Part shown: positions 33,270 to 42,717 of the stretch, one piece after another
Position numbering within the stretch: the stretch's first letter is position 1
How the letters are laid out: each line of letters opens with the position of its first letter
From: CAJXVY01 sp965660355
GTDB taxonomy: Bacteria > Actinomycetota > Actinomycetes > Actinomycetales > Microbacteriaceae
Assembly (NCBI GenBank): GCA_965660355.1
Contig: CBFHZN010000001.1
Location: 1 to 64,000 of the forward strand
Direction: 5' to 3'
DNA length: 64,000 nucleotides
Notes under the pieces: model-generated
Seen by the model: the letters and a program-made list of their open reading frames with translations, nothing else
Database searches by the model: none
What the model was told of the DNA's origin: nothing
Position numbers and translations under genes: made by a program

Positions 33270-33836
33270 ATGCTGAGCGAAGAAAACAGATCTAAATCTG
33301 GACCATTTGACGTCTCCGAGGTTGGGCAATTGCGCCCCTACATTGATTTCGGATCCATAAGGTTGGCCCCCAGTAAAGACATAAAGCTCAGAGCTGAACT
33401 TGAGGAGAAGACCAAAAAGGTTGTTGCTATAACCATTTTGTTTCCGGAGACAACCCTTCAACTGCAGGCATTTGCAGCACCTAAATCCAAAGGTATTTGG
33501 AGTGAGGCTTTAGAGCCCATTCAAAATTCCATCAATAAACAGGGTGGAACTGCAGAGGTTAGAAGCGGGCTTTTAGGAGAAGAGGTTAGAGCCAGGGTCT
33601 CGGTAGAAAAGGATGGCAAGAAAGGCTATAGGGACAGTGTTTTCATAGGTGCTGATGGTCCGCGCTGGATGCTCAGGGGTGTGATCTATGGCAAAGCCGC
33701 AACTGACAGCTCCGAATATCAAAAGGCTATAGAGATGTTTCGTTCCACAGTGGTAGACCGAGGTAGCTTGCCTCTGCCTCCGAATGAGCTACTTCCACTT
33801 TCGCTTCCCAACAACGAAAGCGCCCAAAGTGAGTGA
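33270..33836 (+). CDS. DUF3710 protein
   Basis: A 188-residue actinobacterial family downstream of dut. Visible features are the GPFDVSEV opening, the QLQAFAAPKSKGIW segment and a FIGADGPRWMLRGVIYG motif, all typical of DUF3710. No membrane segment or catalytic motif is evident. It starts directly after the dut stop and overlaps the DUF3159 gene by eight bases, so the three form one operon. Function unknown. Confidence 0.9.
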   Translation: MLSEENRSKSGPFDVSEVGQLRPYIDFGSIRLAPSKDIKLRAELEEKTKKVVAITILFPETTLQLQAFAAPKSKGIWSEALEPIQNSINKQGGTAEVRSGLLGEEVRARVSVEKDGKKGYRDSVFIGADGPRWMLRGVIYGKAATDSSEYQKAIEMFRSTVVDRGSLPLPPNELLPLSLPNNESAQSE

Positions 33837-34497
33837 TGACAGCGTTCGCAAACAAGTCGCGAGTCGACTTGGATTAGAAAATGACGGGGATCAGGTAAAT
33901 TTCTCGCCATCTTCTTTACTGGCATCTATGGGTGGTCGCCTGGGAATCGTAGAAGCTGTTCTACCAACTGTTTTATTCATCTCTGTTTTTAGCTTCACAT
34001 CCGACGGGTTCGCAGCTGTAATCGCAGCTGCAAGCTCTGCAGCGGTTTTTTTGATTATCAGGCTAATAACTCGGGGAATGCTCACACAGGTTTTGGTGGG
34101 TGGCGCTGGAGTGGCTGTAGCTGCATTTCTAGCTCTGAGGGATGGAGGCCAAACTCAGGATTATTTCCTGATTGGGTTTTACACCAACGCAGCATACGCA
34201 GCGGTGCTGCTAATTAGTATTTTGATTAGACAACCCCTGTTGGGGGTCGCCGTGGCACTGCTGACTGGAAATAAAGACTGGAAAAAACAACCTGGGTTGA
34301 GATACCGGTTTTATCTGGTGACAACTATCTGGGTTGCTTTTTTCTCGCTTAGATTAGCTGTCCAATTGCCTCTGTATTTCGCCGGAGCGATTGAGCCCCT
34401 GGCAACAGCGAGGCTAGTTATGGGTGCTCCGCTTTATGCATTATTGCTTGTTGTGAGTTGGTTAATTCTCAAAGCGGTGTTTTTACAAAAGAGGTAG
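33829..34497 (+). CDS. DUF3159 membrane protein
   Basis: A 222-residue protein with about six hydrophobic helices, belonging to the actinobacterial DUF3159 family that follows DUF3710. The GTG at 33829 (VSDDSVRKQV) fits the family better than the ATG at 33784, which would put 15 codons inside the DUF3710 gene. An intracellular-septation- or transporter-like role has been suggested for such proteins, but nothing in the sequence proves it. Confidence 0.88.
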   Translation: MSDDSVRKQVASRLGLENDGDQVNFSPSSLLASMGGRLGIVEAVLPTVLFISVFSFTSDGFAAVIAAASSAAVFLIIRLITRGMLTQVLVGGAGVAVAAFLALRDGGQTQDYFLIGFYTNAAYAAVLLISILIRQPLLGVAVALLTGNKDWKKQPGLRYRFYLVTTIWVAFFSLRLAVQLPLYFAGAIEPLATARLVMGAPLYALLLVVSWLILKAVFLQKR

Positions 34498-34529
34498 ATT
34501 TAGTCCTAAGGGAAACATAAAGGAGTGTC

Positions 34530-37199
34530 ATGGCTAACAGCTTCGATGCCAAGCAAAAACTGAATGTAGCGGGCAAGGAATACAGCTACTTTGATATCAA
34601 TAAGGCAAGTGTCAAAAAACTGCCTTACAGCCTAAATATTTTGCTAGAGAATCTACTTCGCACAGAAGACGGCAAAAACATAACCAAAGAGCACATCAAC
34701 AAATTGGCAAACTGGGATGCCAAGGCTGATCCGAGTGAAGAGATCCAATTCACTCCAGCCAGAGTGATCATGCAGGACTTCACGGGTGTTCCCTGTGTAG
34801 TCGACCTTGCGACAATGCGAGAGGCAGTTGCTGAATTGGGTGGAGACCCCCAAAAAATTAATCCGCTAGCACCCGCAGAGATGGTCATCGATCACTCGGT
34901 TGTCATTGACGTAGCCGGCACCGCTGACGCTGCTGAGCGCAATGTCGAGTATGAATATCAAAGAAACGGTGAGCGTTATCAATTTTTGCGCTGGGGTCAG
35001 GGAGCCTTCCAAGATTTCAAAGTAGTTCCTCCAGGTACTGGAATTGTTCACCAGGTGAATATTGAATACCTAGCCAGAACCGTTATGGCAAGAGAGGTCA
35101 ACGGAGAACTGACCGCTTACCCAGATAGCTGTGTTGGAACCGACTCACACACCACCATGGTCAACGGTTTAGGTGTTTTAGGTTGGGGAGTGGGTGGAAT
35201 TGAAGCCGAGGCCGCCATGCTTGGTCAACCCGTTTCAATGTTGATTCCAAGGGTTGTCGGGTTCAAGTTAACCGGTTCGATTCCGATTGGAGCGACCGCT
35301 ACCGATGTGGTTTTGACCATCACTGAAATGCTTCGTAACCACGGTGTTGTTGGTAAGTTCGTTGAGTTTTATGGTGAGGGCGTTGCAAGCGTGCCTCTTG
35401 CGAACAGAGCAACTATTGGAAACATGTCTCCTGAGTTTGGCTCCACAGTTGCAATCTTCCCAATTGACGAGGTAACCCTTGACTATCTCCGCCTAACTGG
35501 AAGAAGCGAGGAGCAGGTTTCACTGGTCGAACAGTACACAAAGGCGCAGGGTCTATGGCATGATGCAACGAGTGAAGCCGAATACAGTGAATATTTAGAG
35601 CTTGACCTTTCAACCGTTGTTCCTTCAATTGCCGGTCCAAAGCGCCCCCAGGACCGAATCGAATTGGATAAAGCGAAACAGAACTTCGAAAAAGATCTGG
35701 CGAATTATTCACCAATGGCCTCCAACCCAGCACAGGTAAAAGGCAAAGAGTTTGCTGTTGACAACGGCTATGTCTCAATTGCCAGCATCACCTCCTGCAC
35801 CAACACCTCTAACCCCTCTGTGATGATGGCCGCTGGATTGCTTGCTAAAAAGGCAGTTGAAAAAGGACTAATCGCAAAACCTTGGGTTAAAACTTCACTG
35901 GCCCCCGGTAGCAAGGTTGTCACTGACTACTACGAAAAAAGCGGTCTGACTGACTATCTAGACAAACTGGGCTTCCAACTTGTTGGATACGGTTGCACAA
36001 CATGCATTGGTAACAGTGGTCCGCTGGACCCCGCAATCAGTGAAGCCATTCAAGAGAATGACTTGGCAGTTACCAGTGTGTTGAGTGGTAACCGAAACTT
36101 TGAGGGTCGCATCAATCCTGATGTCAAGATGAACTATCTAGCATCCCCTCCACTTGTGATTGCCTACGCATTGGCAGGCACAATGGACTTTGATTTTGAA
36201 AATGACGCACTCGGAACCGATTCAGAAGGAAACGATATTTTCCTGAGAGACATCTGGCCAACCCCCGATGAGGTCCAGCAGACCATTGACACCTCGATTA
36301 GCAGTGACATGTTTACTCATGAGTATGCGTCTGTGTTTGATGGTGATGAGCGCTGGAGGTCACTACCAACTCCAGAGGGTGACACGTTTACCTGGGATGA
36401 GAAATCAACCTATGTGAAAAAACCACCTTATTTCGACGGCATGAGTATGACCCCTGAAAAAATTCAGGATGTTGCTGGAGCAAGGGTTTTAGCCAAGCTT
36501 GGCGACAGTGTGACCACCGATCACATCTCTCCTGCGGGAACAATCAAGATGGACAGCCCAGCTGGGCAGTATTTGACCGAAAACGGTATTTCCAGGGTTG
36601 ATTTCAATAGTTATGGATCTCGCAGGGGAAACCACGAGGTTATGATTCGTGGAACCTTTGCAAACATCCGACTTCGTAACCAATTACTGAATGATGTTGA
36701 GGGTGGATACACCAGAGACTTCACAACAGAGGATGGCGAGCAAAGCTTTATCTTTGATGCCAGCGAGAACTATAAGCGGGCAGGAACTCCACTTATAATC
36801 CTTGCTGGAAAAGAATACGGCTCAGGGTCTTCAAGAGACTGGGCCGCCAAGGGGACCAGTTTGCTTGGAGTGAAAGTGGTTGTCGCTGAAAGTTTCGAGC
36901 GGATTCACCGAAGCAATCTGATTGGCATGGGTGTTTTGCCTTTGCAATTCCCAGAGGGACAGAGTGCTGAAACGCTGGGCCTTGATGGAACTGAAATTTT
37001 TGATGTCACAGGCATTGAAAAACTCAACGATGGCGTCACTCCAAAAACAGTTCATGTTGTTGCAAAACCGAGCGAGCACTCTGCGAATCAGCAGGTTGTC
37101 GAATTTGACGCGAAGGTAAGAATTGACACACCAGGTGAAGCTGACTACTTCAGAAATGGTGGAATTTTGCAATACGTTCTCAGAAGTTTGGTGGCTTAG
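34530..37199 (+). CDS. acnA: Aconitate hydratase A
   Basis: Isomerises citrate to isocitrate in the TCA cycle through a 4Fe-4S cluster. The 889 residues are full length for AcnA. The cluster ligands are Cys423 (SCTNTSNPS), Cys489 and Cys492 (GCTTCIGNSG). DSHTTMVNGLG in the N-terminal half and the C-terminal swivel domain with GAGKEYGSGSSRDWAAKG-type loop (here LAGKEYGSGSSRDWA) complete the active site. AAGGAGTGTC precedes the ATG. It follows DUF3159 by 32 bases. Confidence 0.97.
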   Translation: MANSFDAKQKLNVAGKEYSYFDINKASVKKLPYSLNILLENLLRTEDGKNITKEHINKLANWDAKADPSEEIQFTPARVIMQDFTGVPCVVDLATMREAVAELGGDPQKINPLAPAEMVIDHSVVIDVAGTADAAERNVEYEYQRNGERYQFLRWGQGAFQDFKVVPPGTGIVHQVNIEYLARTVMAREVNGELTAYPDSCVGTDSHTTMVNGLGVLGWGVGGIEAEAAMLGQPVSMLIPRVVGFKLTGSIPIGATATDVVLTITEMLRNHGVVGKFVEFYGEGVASVPLANRATIGNMSPEFGSTVAIFPIDEVTLDYLRLTGRSEEQVSLVEQYTKAQGLWHDATSEAEYSEYLELDLSTVVPSIAGPKRPQDRIELDKAKQNFEKDLANYSPMASNPAQVKGKEFAVDNGYVSIASITSCTNTSNPSVMMAAGLLAKKAVEKGLIAKPWVKTSLAPGSKVVTDYYEKSGLTDYLDKLGFQLVGYGCTTCIGNSGPLDPAISEAIQENDLAVTSVLSGNRNFEGRINPDVKMNYLASPPLVIAYALAGTMDFDFENDALGTDSEGNDIFLRDIWPTPDEVQQTIDTSISSDMFTHEYASVFDGDERWRSLPTPEGDTFTWDEKSTYVKKPPYFDGMSMTPEKIQDVAGARVLAKLGDSVTTDHISPAGTIKMDSPAGQYLTENGISRVDFNSYGSRRGNHEVMIRGTFANIRLRNQLLNDVEGGYTRDFTTEDGEQSFIFDASENYKRAGTPLIILAGKEYGSGSSRDWAAKGTSLLGVKVVVAESFERIHRSNLIGMGVLPLQFPEGQSAETLGLDGTEIFDVTGIEKLNDGVTPKTVHVVAKPSEHSANQQVVEFDAKVRIDTPGEADYFRNGGILQYVLRSLVA

Positions 37200-37234
37200 G
37201 AAATAGCGAACCGCTTTGGTTTGTTTGGATACTC

Positions 37235-39175
37235 ATGTTGCTAGACAGGATCAATTCTCCCGCCGATTTGAAACAGCTAAACAGACAGGAATCTGTTGAA
37301 CTTGCTGGGGAAATCAGGCAGAAGCTAATCGAGCTGGTTAGCGCTTCTGGTGGGCACCTGGGTCCTAATCTTGGAGTTGTTGAAACAACCATAGCGATTC
37401 ATAAAATCTTTGATTCACCCAGCGACAGCATCATTTTTGACACTGGTCACCAAAGCTATGTTCACAAGATGTTGACTGGTAGATCTAGTTTGGATCGTCT
37501 CAGAGAAAAAGATGGGCTAGCTGGTTACCCCCAACGAGCCGAGAGTATTCACGACATCGTCGAGAACTCACACGCCTCAACTGCGATTAGTTGGGCTGAT
37601 GGAATCTCTCGGGCTCAGGCAGCCAAAGGCGAAACAGATAAGCATGTTGTAGCTGTGATTGGCGACGGTGCCCTTACTGGTGGAATGGCCTGGGAGGCAC
37701 TGAATAACATAAGTGACGATAACGACCGTTCGCTAGTGATCGTGGTTAATGACAACGGTAGAAGCTACGCACCCACCATTGGTGGATTCGCCAAGCACCT
37801 GAACAGTATCCGCACTGAAAAGTGGTACAAAAAACTTCACAGGTTCTCCAGAAGGAGCTTTTTTCGCCTCGGGCTTTTTGGAAAATTAGTTTTTTCAGCT
37901 GCAGAGGGTGCAGGAAAGGGCTGGATAAACACATTTGCCCCAAAGGGGTTATTTCCAAATCTGGATATCAAATACATCGGACCAATTGACGGACATGATT
38001 TGGATGCCATGGAGACCGCTCTGAAGCAAGCTAAGCACTACAACGCGCCCGTTATTGTTCACGCCATTACCCAAAAAGGTAAGGGGTATGACCCTGCCAT
38101 CTCTGATGAGGCGGATCAGTTTCACGCGGTTGGGCAAATAAATCCCGAGACCGGTTTACCCGTTAAGAAAAGCAAGGGAGTTAGCTGGACATCGGTGTTC
38201 AGGGATGAAATAACCGAGATTGCATCCTCTAATCCCGCAGTTGTTGGAATCACCGCCGCGATGAAGATTCCCGTTGGTTTGGATAAATTTGCTGAACGAT
38301 TCCCGGAGCGTGTTTTCGATGTTGGTATTGCTGAGCAGCATGCCACCACGAGTGCAGCCGGAATGGCCTATGGGGGCCTACATCCCGTTGTTGCTATTTA
38401 CTCGACATTTATAAACCGTGCCTTCGATCAGTTATTGATGGATGTAGCGCTTCACAAGGCTGGAGTTACTTTTGTATTAGACCGAAGTGGAGTGACAGGC
38501 CCAGACGGGGCAAGTCATCACGGTATGTGGGACCTAGCTCTTTTGCAAGTGGTGCCAAATATTGCAATCGCTGCTCCTAGGGATGCTGTAAGCCTTCGTG
38601 AACAACTTCGCGAAGCAGTGGGTGTTTCAGACGGGCCAACGGTTATTCGTTTCCCCAAGGGCAACACAATAGAGTCCATACCCAGTTTGGATAGAAGCGC
38701 TGACGGTGTCGATATTCTTGCAAGATCAGCCTCCAAGGATGTGCTGATTGTTGCTGTTGGAGCAATGGTTCCTGTGGCCATGGAGGTTCATAAACTTCTG
38801 GCCGCGCAGGGAATTGGTTCAACAGTTGTTGACCCCAGATGGGTTATTCCCGTTAAGCAGTCAATCGTGGATGCCTCCAGAGAACATCGCTTGGTTGTAA
38901 CAATTGAAGATGGAATCCGAGTTGGGGGAGTGGGAACAAGAATTCGCCAGCAAATGCGAGCCAATGATATTGAAACAGGCTTGCAAGAAATAGGACTGCC
39001 AGATGAATTTCTTGAACATGCCACCAGAGATGAAATCATGGAGCGCGTTGGGCTAACGCCAAAGGCGATTGCTCGGGACATAACTGCGCAGGTGCTTGGT
39101 GCAAAAGTTCCTAAGGCTAGGCCTTTGGAGCAGAGTTCAAGAGAGATTGCTGAAAATAGGGAGTATGAAACCTAA
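37235..39175 (+). CDS. dxs: 1-deoxy-D-xylulose-5-phosphate synthase
   Basis: First step of the MEP isoprenoid pathway: condenses pyruvate and glyceraldehyde 3-phosphate using thiamine diphosphate. The 646 residues show GHQSYVHKMLTGR, the ThDP motif GDGALTGGMAWEALNN, the KGKGYDPA region, the transketolase-type FDVGIAEQHATT glutamate and a C-terminal transketolase domain ending with the GVGTRIRQQM region. No strong Shine-Dalgarno sequence stands before the ATG. Its last 39 bases overlap the converging RNase D gene. Confidence 0.96.
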   Translation: MLLDRINSPADLKQLNRQESVELAGEIRQKLIELVSASGGHLGPNLGVVETTIAIHKIFDSPSDSIIFDTGHQSYVHKMLTGRSSLDRLREKDGLAGYPQRAESIHDIVENSHASTAISWADGISRAQAAKGETDKHVVAVIGDGALTGGMAWEALNNISDDNDRSLVIVVNDNGRSYAPTIGGFAKHLNSIRTEKWYKKLHRFSRRSFFRLGLFGKLVFSAAEGAGKGWINTFAPKGLFPNLDIKYIGPIDGHDLDAMETALKQAKHYNAPVIVHAITQKGKGYDPAISDEADQFHAVGQINPETGLPVKKSKGVSWTSVFRDEITEIASSNPAVVGITAAMKIPVGLDKFAERFPERVFDVGIAEQHATTSAAGMAYGGLHPVVAIYSTFINRAFDQLLMDVALHKAGVTFVLDRSGVTGPDGASHHGMWDLALLQVVPNIAIAAPRDAVSLREQLREAVGVSDGPTVIRFPKGNTIESIPSLDRSADGVDILARSASKDVLIVAVGAMVPVAMEVHKLLAAQGIGSTVVDPRWVIPVKQSIVDASREHRLVVTIEDGIRVGGVGTRIRQQMRANDIETGLQEIGLPDEFLEHATRDEIMERVGLTPKAIARDITAQVLGAKVPKARPLEQSSREIAENREYET

Positions 39176-40279
39176 TTGCCACTCTCTGGCACCGTTTTCT
39201 CTAAAAAAGCCCTCTAAATCCTGATTCCCCACTTCTTTCCAAAGTGCTTCTCGTATGAGTGCGGGAGACATCAGGTTTTCAGCTGGAATACCGGTTTCCG
39301 TGACAATTTCCAAAAGCATTTCCTTAAATTTTTTATATCTGGCATCCACCTCTGGCTTAAGTTTTTGCCAATTTTTGTGATGCGGAATTGTGTCACCAGA
39401 GTGCTCTCTAACGGGAGGCATCTCTGTATTCGATGCGTTTTTATAAGCTTCAAAAATTTTTGGATAGAGCTTAGGCAAAAGCCTTCCATGAAATTGCTTA
39501 TCCTTTTTCATTTCGGCAAGTGAGCGGTATTCCTTGCCTGCTGCATAGGAGATGGATCGATCGCTGACCACTTTTCCCGGGGCGATGTCATTTTCCTTTG
39601 CATACTCATCTCGTGTCAGCCACATTTCTCTCAGCCGGGCTAGCTGCAATGGTTTTGTCAACGCATGAATACCTGAGCATTTTCTCCAAGGGTTTGCTCC
39701 GACCTCTTTTGGTTTGAACTTCTTTAGGTGTTCAAACTCTTGCGATGCAAAGCGCTCCCTCTCTAACTCCCTTAATTTGGTTAGCAGTTGCGTTCGTAGT
39801 TCCTTAAGAAAATAGACGTCTTGGGCAGCGTATTCCAACATCTCTGGAGGCAGTGGACGCATTGACCAATCAGCGGCGGAATGCTCTTTTTTGAGTTCGA
39901 CTCCTTGGGTTTCTTGCACTAACGCTGCCAAGCCGAATTTCTCAAAGCCGATCAGCTTTGCCGCCACCTCTGTGTCAAATAGTTCTGCAGGATAAAAACC
40001 AAGTTGATTCAAGCAGGGGAGGTCTTGTGTTGCACTGTGAAGTATCCACTCTTTCTGGTTAAGCACATCGGCTAATTGTGCGATTGATTTGGCTGACAAG
40101 GCTTGCGGGTCCACAAGGTAGGCAATTTCGTTGGCTATCAGCTGAACCAGGTATGCATCTTGACCATATTTGAATCCACTGGCTCGCTCTGCATCAACCC
40201 CAACGATCTCACTACTTGAGAGTTCACTAATCATTTCGGTCAATAATGAATCATCATCAATAAGTTTGAATGAATTCAA
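39137..40279 (-). CDS. rnd: Ribonuclease D-like 3'-5' exonuclease with HRDC domain
   Basis: Trims 3' ends of structured RNAs such as tRNA precursors. The N-terminal DEDDy exonuclease domain (about 1-180) has the acidic residues in VDAERAS, the Asp in HSATQDLPCL and the YAAQDVYFL motif; an HRDC helical domain follows (about 215-290). The 380 residues match actinobacterial RNase D. Its start overlaps the DUF3000 stop by four bases; the two form a pair seen in many Actinobacteria. Confidence 0.92.
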   Translation of the reverse strand: MNSFKLIDDDSLLTEMISELSSSEIVGVDAERASGFKYGQDAYLVQLIANEIAYLVDPQALSAKSIAQLADVLNQKEWILHSATQDLPCLNQLGFYPAELFDTEVAAKLIGFEKFGLAALVQETQGVELKKEHSAADWSMRPLPPEMLEYAAQDVYFLKELRTQLLTKLRELERERFASQEFEHLKKFKPKEVGANPWRKCSGIHALTKPLQLARLREMWLTRDEYAKENDIAPGKVVSDRSISYAAGKEYRSLAEMKKDKQFHGRLLPKLYPKIFEAYKNASNTEMPPVREHSGDTIPHHKNWQKLKPEVDARYKKFKEMLLEIVTETGIPAENLMSPALIREALWKEVGNQDLEGFFRENGAREWQLGFILPIFSNLS

Positions 40280-40842
40280 ATGTGAACGACCTTTTCATCA
40301 GTCGGTGGGAGACCACTGATAAGCGCCAGTAAATCTTGAAATGCTTCAACATGAGCTTTGAAATTATTGCCGTCAGGAGCCCAACTAGCTCGAATTTCAA
40401 TCTCGGCATGTTGTGGTTGGGCAGTAAGGCTTCCATGCCCCGTGGACAGCACTCGGGTGGTGGTTCCTGCCTCGGAATGAAAAGAAGCCTTTCTAGCCAT
40501 CAGTGAATCCATCAGCCAGTTCCAGGGGAGTTCGTCCACTAAGGGATCTTTGCCCATATCGATCTCAACTGGAGACTTTGCATACAAAATTATCCGATAC
40601 TCACTATTCCAGCCTTCGGGAAAATTGCTGTCTCGGCATAGGACAAGTCTCCCAACCCCTCTATCAGCATCTGAGTGATCGGCATGAATTACCTCAGCGG
40701 AGATTGCCAGCGCCTCTTCTGCAATACCCTTTGGTGCAGGAATTTGTTCAAGATTTATTTCGCCTCGCTCGAGCACCTCAGTAACTTCAGCAACCCTTTC
40801 CCGAAATTCATCGGTTATGTTTGTGGGTAGCTCGAGTTTCAC
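40276..40842 (-). CDS. DUF3000 protein
   Basis: A conserved actinobacterial protein of unknown function encoded immediately before rnd. Recognisable segments are LPWNWLMDSL, the SHFxAxGTTTR-like SFHSEAGTTTRVLS stretch and the C-terminal LCxLxGLPP-like LLALISGLPP. I chose the GTG at 40842 (188 residues) because TAGCCT ends six bases before it; a TTG two codons upstream would start right against the -10 box. Soluble, no catalytic motif visible. Confidence 0.88.
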   Translation of the reverse strand: MKLELPTNITDEFRERVAEVTEVLERGEINLEQIPAPKGIAEEALAISAEVIHADHSDADRGVGRLVLCRDSNFPEGWNSEYRIILYAKSPVEIDMGKDPLVDELPWNWLMDSLMARKASFHSEAGTTTRVLSTGHGSLTAQPQHAEIEIRASWAPDGNNFKAHVEAFQDLLALISGLPPTDEKVVHI

Positions 40843-40848
40843 TCCCAA

Positions 40849-40854
40849 AGGCTA
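40849..40854 (-). promoter_or_regulatory. -10 box of the DUF3000-rnd pair (leaderless)
   Basis: TAGCCT on the minus strand, six bases before the GTG at 40842. Confidence 0.45.
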
Positions 40855-40874
40855 ATTTTGGGGGCCGCTCTGGC

Positions 40875-41384
40875 TTAGCTGCCACGCCGTTCAAGCAATG
40901 AAATGTAGCGATCGTGGAAGGCGAACTGGTGGACTGTTTCAGCATCAATCGCACCCAATTCGGCAGTGGAAAACCGTTGTTTATCGTGGTGCAGAACTAT
41001 TTGGTCTATGAAGCCGCGAATAAATAATTCATTGGACATCTGAAATCCGGTCTCATAAAGAATATTTTTATCTTTAGTGAGAGCTATTAGTTTGGGGTCA
41101 TCTAACTCCAGTCGCTCAGCCTTCAGCCAAGCGGCTGCATCTTTTCTGGTTGTTATGAGGATGAGAGGCTTTCTGGGTTGAACGTATTGCTCAACCTCAG
41201 CTGTTTTTCCGGTAGTCACAATCAGCTCTGATCTTTGCCTCAAAGCTATAAGTAACTCTCGGTCATATTCACCACCAAGCGATGAAGAGTTCCCGTTGTG
41301 AGTGAATCCGAACTGTTGCTCATAAACCATTGAAAGTAATCTGGGCTTGAGGCGATGTTCCAATTGCCCTAAGTGTTTAGTCAC
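40875..41384 (-). CDS. Short RibD C-terminal/DHFR-like protein
   Basis: A 169-residue protein that I recognise only weakly. The SSSLGGEYDRELLIALRQRS stretch followed by LIVTTGKTAEVEQY resembles the pyrimidine-reductase (RibD C-terminal) fold, and ILYETGFQMSNELF resembles its LxEGGPxLxxxL motif, but the usual glycine pair is changed (ETG for EGG). The nucleotide-binding loops look eroded, so catalytic activity is doubtful. It overlaps the sufE stop by eight bases and is probably translated with sufE and the rhodanese gene. Confidence 0.6.
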   Translation of the reverse strand: MTKHLGQLEHRLKPRLLSMVYEQQFGFTHNGNSSSLGGEYDRELLIALRQRSELIVTTGKTAEVEQYVQPRKPLILITTRKDAAAWLKAERLELDDPKLIALTKDKNILYETGFQMSNELFIRGFIDQIVLHHDKQRFSTAELGAIDAETVHQFAFHDRYISLLERRGS

Positions 41385-41784
41385 TCAATTCTCGCGTGAG
41401 TCTTTTTATTCTTGCAATCATGCCTCGAATCCCTCTCATCCTGAGCGGTGATATTAGATGGGCTATACCGAGTTTGTCGGGGAAGTCTTCATCGAAACTT
41501 AGAACATCTTCAATGTTTGAGCCATCAAGGGCTGAGTGCAACACGGAAGCGAATCCACGTGTTGTTGGGGCTTCCCTGGGTGCGTCGAAGTGGAGAGATA
41601 CTTCTTGATTTTGGATTTCAACTGCTAGATAGACGGGGGACTGGCACTCTTCAACTCTTTCGAAATCAAAGCCTGCATGCTCTGTTGGTGGCTCGGGAAG
41701 AGCTTCTGAGTATTCCAGAAGCATGTTCAATCTCTCTGATTCTGGCAGCAGCGTGAAATTGTCTATTACTTCTTGACTACTCAA
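41377..41784 (-). CDS. sufE: SufE family sulfur acceptor
   Basis: SufE proteins accept sulfur on a conserved Cys from a cysteine desulfurase for Fe-S cluster assembly. The 135 residues contain the active-site segment VEECQSPVYLAVE and the C-terminal SPLRMRGIRGMIARIKR helix, both family hallmarks. I chose the TTG at 41784, whose TTGA overlaps the stop of the rhodanese gene; the longer frame reads 19 atypical residues inside that gene. Next to a sulfurtransferase, it probably belongs to a sulfur-relay unit. Confidence 0.9.
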   Translation of the reverse strand: MSSQEVIDNFTLLPESERLNMLLEYSEALPEPPTEHAGFDFERVEECQSPVYLAVEIQNQEVSLHFDAPREAPTTRGFASVLHSALDGSNIEDVLSFDEDFPDKLGIAHLISPLRMRGIRGMIARIKRLTRELSD

Positions 41785-42668
41785 GCTGCTTCTCCTGGCT
41801 GTTCCCCCTTTACGACTGGGACTCCAACAAGGTTGCCCCACTCGGTCCAGCTGCCGTCGTAGTTTTTGACATTTTTCACCCCAAGTAGATATTTCAACAC
41901 AAACCAGGTGTGACTGCTTCGTTCTCCTATTCGGCAGTAAGCGATGAAATCATCTGTGCTGTCAAATTGGGTATTTTCAAAATAGAGGGTTTCAAGTTCT
42001 TGCCTGGGCAGGAAAGCTTCATCGGCAGCAGCGGCCGTTGACCATGGAATGTTCACAGCGGTTGGTATATGACCTCCAACTGTTGCCCCTTCGTTTGGGA
42101 AATCAGCCATGTGAAGTCTTTCACCGGTGTATTCGGGGTTACTTCTCACATCAATTAGTGGCTTGCCAAGATTTGATAGGACTTCGTCTCTATACGCTCT
42201 TATTTCGCTGTCATTTCTCTCAACAACTGGGTAGTTGGAGGTTTTAGGCTCTGGCTTATCTGCAGTCAGCTCTCTTCCCTCTGAAATCCAGAGTGTTCTG
42301 CCACCGTCCATGATTCGAACATCCTCATGGCCGAAGAGCTTGAATACCCAAAATGCGTATGTTGCCCACCAATTTGATCTGTCTCCATAGATCACGACTG
42401 TATTTTCTCTGTCAATACCCTTTGTTTTCATGAGCTCGGCAAATTGTTGTGGTTCGAGATAATCCCGTCTGAGTGGGTGATTTAGTTCAGTGTGCCAATC
42501 GAGCTTTATAGCTGTTTTGATGTGACCGGTGTCATAAAGCAGGATGTCTTCGTTGCTTTCAACAAGGCGAAGGTTTGGATCTTCAAGGTGTTGTTCGACC
42601 CAGTCGGTTGAAACCAATGCCTCTGGGTGTGCATAACCTTGGATTTTGTCGCTTCTGTCAATGTTCAT
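41781..42668 (-). CDS. sseA: Thiosulfate sulfurtransferase (double rhodanese)
   Basis: A 295-residue protein with two rhodanese domains; the N-terminal one is inactive and the C-terminal one holds the catalytic loop CRIGERSS typical of actinobacterial CysA/SseA enzymes, which move sulfane sulfur from thiosulfate to an acceptor. GDRSNWWATYAFW and NYDGSWTEWGN segments are also family-typical. It is the first gene of an operon with sufE and the RibD-like gene. TAGGAT lies nine bases before the ATG, close to a leaderless arrangement. Confidence 0.93.
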   Translation of the reverse strand: MNIDRSDKIQGYAHPEALVSTDWVEQHLEDPNLRLVESNEDILLYDTGHIKTAIKLDWHTELNHPLRRDYLEPQQFAELMKTKGIDRENTVVIYGDRSNWWATYAFWVFKLFGHEDVRIMDGGRTLWISEGRELTADKPEPKTSNYPVVERNDSEIRAYRDEVLSNLGKPLIDVRSNPEYTGERLHMADFPNEGATVGGHIPTAVNIPWSTAAAADEAFLPRQELETLYFENTQFDSTDDFIAYCRIGERSSHTWFVLKYLLGVKNVKNYDGSWTEWGNLVGVPVVKGEQPGEAA

Positions 42669-42717
42669 ATCTATCCCATCCTAAGTCGCTAGACTTTTGA
42701 AAGTTCGAAGGTAACTA

